A program made the translations under genes and the position numbers. This document shows, in pieces, positions 8,962-17,473 of a DNA stretch of 64,000 nt. Within the stretch, counting starts at the first letter, position 1. The number at the start of each line of letters is the position of its first letter. The notes under the pieces were generated by a model, which saw nothing but the letters and a program-made list of their open reading frames with translations, was not told the DNA's origin and ran no database searches. The stretch covers positions 1-64,000 of the forward strand of contig NZ_JAJSOH010000036.1 of the NCBI RefSeq assembly GCF_021277265.1, read 5' to 3'. The DNA is from Kineosporia rhizophila (GTDB taxonomy: Bacteria; Actinomycetota; Actinomycetes; Actinomycetales; Kineosporiaceae).

Positions 8962-9923
8962 GACTGGCTCCAGGAGCGGGTGAGACGGAAGTACAGGGCA
9001 GACAGCAGGGCCAGGACACCGGCGAGCATCACGCTGGCGGCCGTGGCGGCCCCGAAGTCACCGCTCAGGCTGCTGCCGAACGCGTAGTTGTAGATCAGCA
9101 GGAGGACGGTCAGGGTGGCGTCGGCCGGGCCGCCCCCGGTGAACAGGTACGGCTCGAGGAAGACCTGTGCGGTGCCGATCAGCTGCAGGATCAGCGTGAT
9201 CAGGAGAATCCCGCGCAGCTGGGGAAGGGTGACGTGCCAGACCTTCTGCCAGAGCGAGGCCCCGTCGACCTCGGCCGCGTCGTAGAGCTCCGGAGGCACC
9301 GCGGTGAGGGCGGCCAGATAGATGATCACCGTGCCGCCGGCCGCGGCCCAGGTGGCCTCCAGCACCAGCGAGGGCATGGCCAGGGACGAAGAGTTCAGCC
9401 AGGCGTAGGGGCCCAGCCCGACCCAGCCGAGCAGCGTGTTGAACACCCCGTCGGGGCCGCCGTCGTAGAAGAACTTCCAGAGCAGGACGGCGACCACCGG
9501 GGGCACCACCACCGGCAGGTAGGCCAGGGCGGTGTAGACCCCTCGCCAGCGCCGGACCTCGCTCATCAGCACGGCCAGCACCAGGGGCACCGGATAGCCG
9601 AACACCAGGGCCAGGGCGGCGAAGTAGCCGGTGTTCTTCACCGCCGTCCACAGTTGCGGGTCCTGCAGCACGTAGGCGTAGTTGTCGAGCCCGACGAACT
9701 CGGCCGGGTCGACCAGGTTGGTCTGCTGCAGGCTCATCAGCAGCGCCCGGGCGATCGGGTACCAGGAGAACACTCCGAACGCGATCAGCATGGGCAGCAG
9801 GAAGATCACCGCGGCCAGGCCGTTGCCCCGCACCCACCGCCGCAGCGCGCCCCCGCGCCCACCGGCCGGATCACGCCGGTGGACGTCGGGGGCACCCGCT
9901 GCCGGGCGTTCGATCACGCTCAT
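8958..9923 (-). CDS. Sugar ABC transporter permease (MalF type)
   Basis: First CUT1 permease, 321 aa, with six helices. The EAA loop reads YDAAEVDGASLWQKVWHVTL. ATG 9923 (MSVIERPAAG) follows GGAGCTGAGG and begins 2 nt after the SBP stop codon. The open frame continues upstream to 10292 but there it is only a shadow of the SBP gene. It partners with the MalG-type permease, and with the SBP that precedes it, to import an oligosaccharide, most likely an alpha-glucoside given the GH13 enzyme in the same operon. Confidence 0.93.
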   Translation of the reverse strand: MSVIERPAAGAPDVHRRDPAGGRGGALRRWVRGNGLAAVIFLLPMLIAFGVFSWYPIARALLMSLQQTNLVDPAEFVGLDNYAYVLQDPQLWTAVKNTGYFAALALVFGYPVPLVLAVLMSEVRRWRGVYTALAYLPVVVPPVVAVLLWKFFYDGGPDGVFNTLLGWVGLGPYAWLNSSSLAMPSLVLEATWAAAGGTVIIYLAALTAVPPELYDAAEVDGASLWQKVWHVTLPQLRGILLITLILQLIGTAQVFLEPYLFTGGGPADATLTVLLLIYNYAFGSSLSGDFGAATAASVMLAGVLALLSALYFRLTRSWSQS

Positions 9924-9925
9924 CC

Positions 9926-11296
9926 TCAGCTCCGGTCGAGGATGGTCTGGACCTTGGCGTCGGCCTGGTTCAGCAGTTCGCCGGCGTTCGCGTCCTGGTC
10001 GGTGAGGATCTTCTGCACCACCGGGTCGAGGGCCGCGTAGAGATCCTGGGTGGCCACCGGCGGCTCGGGGACCAGGGGCTGGCTGAACGCCGCGTCGGTG
10101 TAGTGCTTCATCTGCTCGAGCGGCACGTCCACGTAGTCGGCGATCCAGCCCTGACGTTCCTGCTCGGTGGCCTGGTCGAAGACCGGCAACTGGGGAGTGC
10201 CCACCGGCTGCTTCTCGGCCTGGCGGTTCTCGGCGTCGCGCTGGGCGCCCTCCTCGGTGATCAGCTTCTGCATGTAGAAGAAGTCGATCCACTGGACGGC
10301 GGCCTTCTTCTGCGCCTCGTCGGCCTTCACACTCACCGCGGCCAGCGTGCCGCCGCCCAGCACCCCGGCGTCGGTGCCTTCCAGCGGCAGCACGGTCAGG
10401 CCGTAGTCGGCCGGCTTGATCGCGTTCTGCGCGACCAGGTTGTCGTAGGTGGCGCCGCCGGTGATGTACATGCCGATCTTGCCCGCCGCGAAGGCCTGGT
10501 TGATCGCGTTCCAGTCGTAGCCGAAGTTCGAGCCCATCGAGTTGTCCTCCCAGCGCATCGCCCGGATCAGCTCCAGGGCCTGTACCGCGCCGGGGTTGTC
10601 CACCGTGGCCTGCTGCTTGTCGCCGTCGGCCTGGCTCATCCGGCCACCCATCGCGTAGGCCTCGGTGGAGAGGATCCAGCCCCCGGTGTTGCCCTTGGTC
10701 ATCACCGCGTACCCGGCCTGACCGGTCCGGTCGGCGATCTGTTTGGCAGCGGAACGAATCTCGGCCCAGGACGTGGGCGGCTGGTCGGGATCGAGCCCGG
10801 CTTCCTCGAACAGTGCCCGGTTGTAGTGCAGGGCCTGCCCATAGGCGGCGGTCGGCAGCATCTGGGTCTTCCCGTCCTCGCTCTGCCCGGCGCTCACCAC
10901 GTTCGGATTGAACTTGGTGGCGTAGGGCAGCTCGGCCACTTGTTCGCTGATGTCGGCGACCTGCCGGCGGGCGATCAGGGTACGGCCGTCGGTGAACGGG
11001 ATGGTGAACACGTCGGGGAGCGTGCCGCCGGCCAGCTTGGTGGCGAAAGTCGGCCCGGTCCAGGTGTATTCCTCGCGCTTCACGTCGACGTTCGGGTACT
11101 TCTTCTCGAACGAGGCGATCTGCTGGTCGAACGAGCGGATCGCTTCGGGGGTCAGGCCGGCGTCGCTGGCCACCGTGATCGAGACCTTCCCACCGGCGCC
11201 CTCTTCACCTTCCGAATCGCTGCCGCACGCGGACAACAGGCCGAGGCCGGCGATACCGGCGAAGGCCAGGGCGGCGGTTGAGCGGATGGACATCAT
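9926..11296 (-). CDS. Carbohydrate ABC transporter substrate-binding lipoprotein
   Basis: Extracellular solute-binding protein family 1, 456 aa. The lipoprotein signal is MMSIRSTAALAFAG then LLSACG, with lipobox LSAC. The mature part shows family landmarks such as EWTG-like strands, GKIGMYITGG and VLGGGTLAAVS. ATG 11296 (or 11293) follows AGGAGC. The SBP captures the sugar and hands it to the two permeases, whose genes follow at a spacing of 2 nt. It lies 37 nt downstream of the GH13 gene. The exact ligand cannot be told; maltose, trehalose or a related alpha-glucoside is the inference from context. Confidence 0.92.
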   Translation of the reverse strand: MMSIRSTAALAFAGIAGLGLLSACGSDSEGEEGAGGKVSITVASDAGLTPEAIRSFDQQIASFEKKYPNVDVKREEYTWTGPTFATKLAGGTLPDVFTIPFTDGRTLIARRQVADISEQVAELPYATKFNPNVVSAGQSEDGKTQMLPTAAYGQALHYNRALFEEAGLDPDQPPTSWAEIRSAAKQIADRTGQAGYAVMTKGNTGGWILSTEAYAMGGRMSQADGDKQQATVDNPGAVQALELIRAMRWEDNSMGSNFGYDWNAINQAFAAGKIGMYITGGATYDNLVAQNAIKPADYGLTVLPLEGTDAGVLGGGTLAAVSVKADEAQKKAAVQWIDFFYMQKLITEEGAQRDAENRQAEKQPVGTPQLPVFDQATEQERQGWIADYVDVPLEQMKHYTDAAFSQPLVPEPPVATQDLYAALDPVVQKILTDQDANAGELLNQADAKVQTILDRS

Positions 11297-11333
11297 TGTC
11301 GCTCCTAGGTTTTGCGTTAGGGACCGGTGTGAT

Positions 11334-12950
11334 TCAGTGCCGCAGCCAGGCGGCGGTGTCCGGAGGCAGGAACCCTTCGGCCAGTGGGCCACTGGCCAGA
11401 AGGAGCTCGGCCGGTTCGGGCAGGGGCACCGGTTCGGTGCCCAGATTGACCATGCAGACGAAGTTCGCCGGACGGCGGAAAGCAAGGACGTCTGCGGACG
11501 ACGTAAGCCAGCTGAAGTCGTCCGTAAGCAGTTCTGTTCTTCTGGTCCGCAAAGCGGCGCGGTAGAGAGCCAACATCGAATCGGGCTCGTTCTCCTGCTG
11601 TTCCACGCTGCGTGCCGCCCAGTCGGCCGGCTGCGGCAGCCACGGTTCAGCGATCGCTGCGTCTGGGCTGAAACCGGCAGTCGGGTTCGAGGCGGACCAG
11701 GGCAGCGGCACCCGGCACCCGTCGCGACCCGGATCCCGTCCGCCGCTGCGGTAGTGCATCGGATCCTGCCGCCGCTCAGCCGGAATGTCCTCGACCTCCG
11801 GCAGTCCCAGTTCGTCGCCCTGGTAGATGTAGAGAGAGCCCGGCAGAGCAGCCACCAGCAGCGCCGCTGCCCGCGCCCTTCGGGTGCCCCGATCAAGGTC
11901 GGACGGAACGCCGAAACGCTTGGCGGCGAACGAGAACGACGAATCCGCGCGCCCGTAGCGGGTGACCGGCCGGGTCACGTCGTGGTTGGAAAGAACCCAG
12001 GTGGCGGGGGCACCGGTGGGGGCGTGCGCAGCCAGCGTCGCCTCGATCGAGGCCCTGAGCTCCTTGGCCTCCCAGGGCCGGGCCATGAAGTCGAAGTTGA
12101 AGGCGGTGTGCATCTCGTCGGGGCGCAGGTAGCGGGCGAAGCGCTCCACGTCTTCAAGCCACAGTTCTCCTACCAGGATGCGCTCGTCCGGGTAGGAATC
12201 GGCCACTGCCCGCCACGCCCGGTAGATGTCGTGCAGTTCGTCCCGGTCGATGAACGGGTGCGCTCCCGGTTCCGGCCGGGCCGGCACCTCGGGCAGCGCC
12301 GGATCCTTCACCGGCATCGCCGCCGAGTCGATCCGCACCCCGGCCACCCCGCGGTCGAACCAGAACCTCAGGATCTCCTCGTGTTCCGCCCTGACCTGCG
12401 GGTTCGACCAGTTCAGATCGGGCTGCTGAGGGGTGAACAGGTGCAGGTACCACTCCCCCGGGCGGCCGTCCGGGTTCACCGTTCGGGTCCACGTGTCGCC
12501 GGAGAAACTGGACACCCAGCGGGTCGGCATCTGGCCACCGTCAGGACCCTTGCCCGAGTGGAACCAGAACTTCTGACGGGCAGGCGATCCGGGCCCGGCT
12601 GCCAAAGCCTCCACGAACCAAGGGTGAGCGCTGGAGACGTGGTTGGGTACGACGTCGACAATTGTTCGAAGCCCTAGCCCGGAGGCCTCGACGATCAGAC
12701 GTTCGGCCTGTTCCAGAGTGCCGAAAGCGGGCTCTATGGACCGGTAGTCGGCTACGTCGTAGCCGCCGTCGGCCATCGGCGACGGATACCAGGGCGTGAA
12801 CCAGATCGCGTCTGCGCCGAGGTCGGCCAGGTAGCCCAGCCGGGCCCGAACCCCCTCCAGATCGCCCACCCCGTCGCCGTCGGAGTCGGCGAAGCTGCGC
12901 ACGTAGACCTGGTAGATCACGGCGTTGCGCCACCAGGGCGGGTTCGTCAC
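11334..12950 (-). CDS. Glycoside hydrolase family 13 alpha-glucosidase
   Basis: Cytoplasmic GH13 alpha-glucosidase/oligo-1,6-glucosidase type enzyme, 538 aa. The catalytic residues are visible: nucleophile Asp208 in GVRIDSAAM, acid/base Glu262 in ILVGELWLED, and Asp324 in SNHDVTRP; region I is DVVPNHVSSAHPWF. GTG 12950 is chosen because AGGAGGT lies 9 nt upstream and the protein then starts VTNPPWWRNAVIYQVYVRSF, the usual family start. It is first in the operon GH13-SBP-permease-permease and would hydrolyse the imported glucoside to glucose. The promoter and LacI operator lie about 120-150 nt upstream. Confidence 0.94.
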   Translation of the reverse strand: MTNPPWWRNAVIYQVYVRSFADSDGDGVGDLEGVRARLGYLADLGADAIWFTPWYPSPMADGGYDVADYRSIEPAFGTLEQAERLIVEASGLGLRTIVDVVPNHVSSAHPWFVEALAAGPGSPARQKFWFHSGKGPDGGQMPTRWVSSFSGDTWTRTVNPDGRPGEWYLHLFTPQQPDLNWSNPQVRAEHEEILRFWFDRGVAGVRIDSAAMPVKDPALPEVPARPEPGAHPFIDRDELHDIYRAWRAVADSYPDERILVGELWLEDVERFARYLRPDEMHTAFNFDFMARPWEAKELRASIEATLAAHAPTGAPATWVLSNHDVTRPVTRYGRADSSFSFAAKRFGVPSDLDRGTRRARAAALLVAALPGSLYIYQGDELGLPEVEDIPAERRQDPMHYRSGGRDPGRDGCRVPLPWSASNPTAGFSPDAAIAEPWLPQPADWAARSVEQQENEPDSMLALYRAALRTRRTELLTDDFSWLTSSADVLAFRRPANFVCMVNLGTEPVPLPEPAELLLASGPLAEGFLPPDTAAWLRH

Positions 12951-13036
12951 GTTTCGCCTACCTCCTGCGCCGGGGCGCATCAGGTGGAAACAGACGTCGG
13001 GGCACCGGGCGACGACGCTGTGACCGGAATGCTTCG

Positions 13037-13058
13037 GGCTTCGCCACGCAGCGAAGCC
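13037..13058 (-). other. Inverted repeat in GH13 mRNA leader
   Basis: A perfect 8-bp stem (GGCTTCGC / GCGAAGCC) with a 6-nt loop lies between the predicted GH13 promoter and its start codon, so it would form in the 5' leader. No U tract follows it, so I do not call it a terminator. It may stabilise the leader or be incidental. Confidence 0.4.
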
Positions 13059-13070
13059 TTGAGTGTGATC

Positions 13071-13120
13071 ACCGTAAGATTGCGCATCCGCTTTTGCAAG
13101 AGTCGGATGGTTTTGCGCAA
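13071..13120 (-). promoter_or_regulatory. GH13 operon promoter with LacI-family operator
   Basis: On the minus strand a -35 TTGCAA (13099-13094) and a -10 TACGGT (13076-13071) are separated by exactly 17 nt. The operator TTGCGCATCCGCTTTTGCAA (13080-13099), with TTGC/GCAA arms, covers the spacer and the -35. A second TTGCGCAA is at 13113-13120. The same TTGCGCAA core occurs in front of the adjacent lacI-type gene. A repressor bound here would block RNA polymerase directly. Confidence 0.75.
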
Positions 13121-13222
13121 TCAATCAACAAGCCGTCGCAGAACCTCGTCAACGTTGTCCGGCCGACATGCGTGAGCGACCCGCGGGCATGACCCCGGGT
13201 AGAAGGTTGCTGCGGCTACGCG

Positions 13223-14230
13223 TCAGCTACGCGGGACAGCCCCGGTGGAGGAACGCACCACGAGCTCGGGCTCGAAGAGCAGCTCGCGATCCATCGTCAT
13301 GCCGCCGTCGATCTGGTTCAGCAGCAGGGTCAGTGCAGCCCGGCCCATCGCCTCGATCGGCTGCCGCACGGTGCTCAGCGGCGGGTCGGTGCAGTTCATC
13401 AGGAACGAGTCGTCGAAGCCCACGACCGAGAAATCTCCGGGCACGCTCAGGCCGGCCCGACGGACCGCCTTGACGCCCCCCAGGGCCAGGATGTCGCTGG
13501 CGAAAATAGCCGCTGTGGCCTTGCGTTCGATGAGCAGGGAAGCCGCCAGCTGGCCGCCCTCGACGGTGAACATGGTGTGCTCGACCAGGTCGGCGCACTG
13601 CAGGCCGGCCCCCGCCACCAACTTGCCGAACGCCTCGCTCTTGCGGCGGGACGGCACATGGTCGGGCGGGCCGAGGACCAGCCCAATACGTTCGTGCCCA
13701 AGCGATCTCAGGTGCGCGAAGGCGAGCTCGACGGCGGCCGAATCGTCGGTCGAGACCGTGGGGAATCTGAGCTCTTTCACTGCCGCGTTGAGCAGAACCA
13801 CGGGAATGCCGCGATTCTCGAGCTGGACGAAGTGGTCGTGGGTGGCGTCGGCCTCGCTGGACGCCCCGCCGAAGAAGACCACGCCGGAAACCTGCTTCTC
13901 CAGCAGCATCTCGACATAAGCGGGCTCACTCATGCCCCCGGCCGAGCTGGTGCACAACACCGGCGTGAGCCCGCGATGCACGATACCCCCGGCCAGGACC
14001 TCGGCGAAGGCCGGGAAAATCGGGTTCTGCAGCTCGGGCAGGATGAGCCCGACCAGACGGGCCCGGTCTCCCCTGAGCTGGGTCGGCCGCTCGTAGCCGA
14101 GCACGTCGAGGGCGGCGAGCACGGAGCGCCGGGTGGCCTCACTGACGCCGGGCCGGCCGTTGAGCACGCGACTGACGGTGGCCTCGCTGACGCCGACCTT
14201 CTTGGCCACCTCAGCTAGTCGTCGCGTCAT
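13223..14230 (-). CDS. LacI-family transcriptional regulator of the glucoside operon
   Basis: Repressor of 335 aa. The N-terminal helix-turn-helix with hinge reads RLAEVAKKVGVSEATVSRVL, then NGRPGVSEATRRSVLAALDV. A periplasmic-binding-like effector domain follows (GLILPELQNPIFPAFAEVL, VVFFGGASSEADA, HERIGLVLG, FSVVGFDDSFLMNCTDPPLS). It lies just upstream of and parallel to the GH13 operon, and copies of TTGCGCAA flank both its own start and the operon promoter, which indicates control of the operon and of itself. The inducer is probably the imported glucoside or a product of GH13; this is inferred. Confidence 0.93.
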   Translation of the reverse strand: MTRRLAEVAKKVGVSEATVSRVLNGRPGVSEATRRSVLAALDVLGYERPTQLRGDRARLVGLILPELQNPIFPAFAEVLAGGIVHRGLTPVLCTSSAGGMSEPAYVEMLLEKQVSGVVFFGGASSEADATHDHFVQLENRGIPVVLLNAAVKELRFPTVSTDDSAAVELAFAHLRSLGHERIGLVLGPPDHVPSRRKSEAFGKLVAGAGLQCADLVEHTMFTVEGGQLAASLLIERKATAAIFASDILALGGVKAVRRAGLSVPGDFSVVGFDDSFLMNCTDPPLSTVRQPIEAMGRAALTLLLNQIDGGMTMDRELLFEPELVVRSSTGAVPRS

Positions 14231-14247
14231 GGAAGAAGACTACGCCG

Positions 14248-14277
14248 TTGCGCAAGCGGTTTGCATCTGTTGCGCAA
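14248..14277 (-). promoter_or_regulatory. Autoregulatory operator upstream of the LacI-family gene
   Basis: Two TTGCGCAA sites (14248-14255 and 14270-14277) flank a TTTGCA half site, 18-47 nt upstream of ATG 14230. They match the TTGC/GCAA operator of the GH13 promoter. A -10-like TAGTCT lies between the operator and the start codon, leaving a leader of only about 6 nt, so this mRNA may be leaderless. Confidence 0.65.
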
Positions 14278-14280
14278 GAG

Positions 14281-14600
14281 GAAGGGTGAGAAGGCTGGTT
14301 GGGGGTCGAAAAAAGAGGGGGTGGACTGGTCGGCGGGCGAGGGCGAGGTGGTCGCCGAGTGGGGGTGAGTTGAGTGGCGGGCGTGGGGTGGGTGGTCGGC
14401 GGGTGAGAGTGACCTAAGAGGCGGGTGGAGGTGAAGGGCTGGGGTCGAATGGATTGGGAGATCAGAGGCGGGTGCGGCGGGCGAGGGAGGACAGGGTGAG
14501 TCAGGAGGTGGGATGTGGAACGAGATGCGGGGGTTAGGTGCCTAGGGGGTTGAGGCCGGGAGAGGGTTAGCTGCCCGGGGTTAGGCGCCCGGGTTAGGTG
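14281..14600 (-). other. Gene-free G-skewed tract, candidate Rho-type termination zone
   Basis: There is no credible gene between the DUF5317 stop (14682) and the LacI start. The plus strand is very G-rich and C-poor: in 14281-14400 I count 68 G and 14 C. The transcript leaving DUF5317 would therefore be C-rich and G-poor, the composition Rho prefers. Short imperfect repeats (GGGTTAGG, GGCGGGTG) occur. The termination role is inference from composition only. Confidence 0.35.
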
Positions 14601-14681
14601 TCGGGCGAGGTGAGCGTTGAGAAGTGGGGGCGGGCCGCATCTCGCTGAGCCAGTGGTTGCAAGTCGCCTGAGAAACCGTAT

Positions 14682-15221
14682 TCAGAAATGGGTTTCGACC
14701 GGTTTCCGCTCTCGGCTGTTGACCACCACGAGAACCGCCACACCGGCCACGATCAGCACGTCGCCGATACTGAACACGTTGGCCAGCGGCAGGCCCTCCG
14801 GAATCGCGAACACGTCTCCCAGCCAGAGCAGGCGGGGATTCTCCAGCACCCCGGAGTTGGTGAAGCCTTCTTTCCCCTCCAGGCCGGCCGTTCTCACCGC
14901 CCACTCCGAGGCCGGCAGTGTGCCCCCGTTGACCGCGATGGTGACGCCGTTCAGCACCGCCCCGGCAGCCAGCAGGGGCACGCCGCGGATGGCCCGGTTC
15001 AGCCAGAGGAAGAGGCCGGCCAGGCCGTAGGTGGCCAGGTGAATCCCCGCAGCCAGCCCCTCGGGCAGGTCGGTGAGCACGGTGATCACCAGAACCTGCA
15101 GGATCAAGGCCAGCGGGAGCAGCCACCAGGCCCGGATCGGCACTTGCCCCAGTCGCTGGAAACTGCCTCCGGTGAGCGGGACCGCAAGCACTGCGAGCAG
15201 GGCCAGGACTGCCACGATCAT
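14682..15221 (-). CDS. DUF5317 integral membrane protein
   Basis: Multi-pass protein of 179 aa with about five hydrophobic helices (MIVAVLALLAVLAVPLTGG, WWLLPLALILQVLVITVLT, and a C-terminal VLIVAGVAVLVVV). The central motif GRP-free segment LNGVTIAVNGGTLPASEWAV matches the DUF5317 family of unknown function. The start ATG overlaps the GGDEF-EAL stop by 4 nt (ATGA), so the two are translationally coupled. That coupling suggests a role tied to c-di-GMP signalling or to the membrane sensor of its neighbour. Confidence 0.85.
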   Translation of the reverse strand: MIVAVLALLAVLAVPLTGGSFQRLGQVPIRAWWLLPLALILQVLVITVLTDLPEGLAAGIHLATYGLAGLFLWLNRAIRGVPLLAAGAVLNGVTIAVNGGTLPASEWAVRTAGLEGKEGFTNSGVLENPRLLWLGDVFAIPEGLPLANVFSIGDVLIVAGVAVLVVVNSRERKPVETHF

Positions 15222-17362
15222 GCTGGTTTCTCCACCTGACGAGCCCTGAGCGCCACCGGGGACCGCCCTGTCTGCACGGCGTGCGGCCGCCGCAGTTCGC
15301 TCAGCGCGTTCGCACAGCCCTCCGGGTCCCAGCGGCGCAGCCATTCGTCGAAACCGGCTGCCGGAAGCGGCGGCTGGACGGTGAAGCCCTGGATCACGTC
15401 GCAGCCCAGAAGCTGCAGACGGCGCCAGGTCTCGCTGTCCTCCACCCCCTCGGCGACCACCCGCAGCCCCAGGTTGTGGCCCAGCTCGACGGTCGAGCGC
15501 ACGATGATCTGGTTGTTCTCGTCGCTGGTCATCCCGATGATGAAGCTGCGGTCGATCTTCAGTTCGTCGACCGACAGGCGCTTGAGGTAGGCGAGCGAGG
15601 AGTAGCCGGTGCCGTAGTCGTCGATGGCGATCCTGATCCCGCCGGCCCGGAGCATGGCCAGCACCGCGACCGCGCGGTGCGGGTCGGTCATCACCGTGTT
15701 CTCGGTGACCTCGAGGGTGAGCAGCGCCGGGGGCACCCGGTGGCGGGTGAGCAGGGCCTCGACCTGTTCGGGCAGGCGCACGTCGGACAGGTGCCGGACC
15801 GAGAGGTTCACCGCCACGCCGAGCCAGCGGCCCTGGTCGAGCCAGGCCCGCACCTGCCGGATCGCCTCGTCCAGCACCACCAGGGTGAGCTGGGTGATCA
15901 GCTCGGTGGTCTCGGCCACCGGGATGAACTCCTCGGCGCCGAGCAGGCCCCGTTCGGGGTGGTGCCAGCGCACCAGGGCCTCCGCCCCCACCACCTGCCC
16001 GGTGTGGGTGTCGCACTTGGGCTGGTAGTAGACGGTGAGCTGGCCGGCGGCCAGGGCGTCGTGCAGCTGGGTCAGCATGAGCAGTCGCTCTGTGGTGTTC
16101 TGGTCCTTGCTCGGGTCGTAGACCGCGACCCCGCCACCGTCGCCCTTGGCCAGGTACATCGCGATGTCGGCCTTGGCCAGCAGGTCGGCGCTGCCGTGGG
16201 CGTGCTGGGGAGCCAGCGCGATGCCGATGCTGGCCCGCACCTCCAGGCGGACGCCGGCCACGCTGACCGGCTCGTCCAGGGTGGCGGTGAGCCGGTCGGC
16301 CAGGGCCCGGGCCTGGACCAGCGGCGGCGCATCGGCGGCCGGGAGCTCGGTGAGCACGGCGAACTCGTCACCGCCGAGCCGGGCGACGGTGACCTCGCCG
16401 GGAACCGCCGAGCGCAGCCGGTTGCCGATGTCGCGGATCAGGGCGTCGCCGGCCTCGTGGCCCAGGGTGTCGTTGATCTCCTTGAAGTGGTCCAGGTCGA
16501 TGAACATGACCCCGACCGCGTTCTCACCCGACTGCCGGCCGGCCAGCGTCTGGTCGAGCTGGAGCAGGAAGTACGAGCGGTTGGGCAAACCGGTGAGGGG
16601 GTCGTGGCGAGCGCTGTCGCGGTGCTCCAGGGCCAGCCGGGAGACCACCTGCACCGCGCCGATCGGCACCAGCAGCAGCGGCAGCAGCCAGAGCGAGAAG
16701 TCGGCCACGGCCAGGAAGATCGGGGCCATCGCCACTGTCGAGCCCGCCGTGGTGAGCTGCTGGCGCAGGTCGACCCAGAACCGGCCGAGCACCCACTGCC
16801 GGCCGGCCAGGGTGATCACCGTGATCACCAGGCCCATGTTGATCAGCAGATAGATCACCGCAGCCGCCATCGCGGCCGCCACATCGGCACCGCGGAAGTC
16901 TCTGGGGGTCAGGAAGGCCTGACCGTCGATCAGGCAGAAGACCCAGCGGGCGGCCGCCGCGGACAACACGTACTGCGCCAGGTTGAACACCGGTTTGAGC
17001 CAGTGCTTGCCGCGCTTCAGGTCGTCGACCACCAGCGGGATGATCTGGGCCAGGATCACCAGACCGAGCGGCGCGACGAAGATCGCGGCCACCGCGAACG
17101 TGGTCGACAGCGTCAGGGCGCACGAGCCGCCCTCCCGCAGAGCGACCTCCACCTGCACGAACTCGCCGACGACGATGCCGGCCAGGAGCAGGAGGACGAC
17201 CGCCCGGTCGACCCCGAACGCCGTCGGCTCGACGAACAGGGCCCCCAGCGACCAGCTCAGCAGCGGGAACGCGAGCAGGGTGACACCGGCGACGAACAGG
17301 CCGAGCGGCGTGGCCGAAGGGACCCGACGCCGAAGCGCGACCACGGATCCGCTGCCGGCCAT
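15218..17362 (-). CDS. Membrane GGDEF-EAL c-di-GMP cyclase/phosphodiesterase
   Basis: Second bifunctional c-di-GMP protein, 714 aa from ATG 17362 (GAGGAAGG upstream). The N-terminal 230 residues form a multi-helix membrane sensor unlike that of the first copy. GGDEF is intact at 330-334 (VARLGGDEFAVL) without an RxxD inhibitory site (PGEV at that place). The EAL domain carries EALVRWHHPERG from 461, VNLSVRHL, LEVTEN, AIDDYGTGYSSLAYL, ELKIDRSF, AEGVED and QGF. All catalytic positions of both domains look present. It is coupled to DUF5317 downstream and preceded by a 32-residue peptide gene. Confidence 0.95.
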   Translation of the reverse strand: MAGSGSVVALRRRVPSATPLGLFVAGVTLLAFPLLSWSLGALFVEPTAFGVDRAVVLLLLAGIVVGEFVQVEVALREGGSCALTLSTTFAVAAIFVAPLGLVILAQIIPLVVDDLKRGKHWLKPVFNLAQYVLSAAAARWVFCLIDGQAFLTPRDFRGADVAAAMAAAVIYLLINMGLVITVITLAGRQWVLGRFWVDLRQQLTTAGSTVAMAPIFLAVADFSLWLLPLLLVPIGAVQVVSRLALEHRDSARHDPLTGLPNRSYFLLQLDQTLAGRQSGENAVGVMFIDLDHFKEINDTLGHEAGDALIRDIGNRLRSAVPGEVTVARLGGDEFAVLTELPAADAPPLVQARALADRLTATLDEPVSVAGVRLEVRASIGIALAPQHAHGSADLLAKADIAMYLAKGDGGGVAVYDPSKDQNTTERLLMLTQLHDALAAGQLTVYYQPKCDTHTGQVVGAEALVRWHHPERGLLGAEEFIPVAETTELITQLTLVVLDEAIRQVRAWLDQGRWLGVAVNLSVRHLSDVRLPEQVEALLTRHRVPPALLTLEVTENTVMTDPHRAVAVLAMLRAGGIRIAIDDYGTGYSSLAYLKRLSVDELKIDRSFIIGMTSDENNQIIVRSTVELGHNLGLRVVAEGVEDSETWRRLQLLGCDVIQGFTVQPPLPAAGFDEWLRRWDPEGCANALSELRRPHAVQTGRSPVALRARQVEKPA

Positions 17363-17473
17363 GCCACCCTTCCTCGCCGGGCCCACCCGGTTCCGGGCCG
17401 GCTCTCGGACCGGCCGAGACCGATCGACGGATGGATCAGGCGGGCGCCTGGCGGAGAACCGCCGTGCGGGCCG

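Noticed and set aside
13037..13058. Intrinsic terminator of the LacI gene
   Set aside because: It lies downstream of the GH13 promoter and has no U tract on the minus strand.
8038..13099. Horizontally acquired sugar island
   Set aside because: GC content and gene overlaps resemble the surroundings; no integrase, tRNA or flanking repeats.
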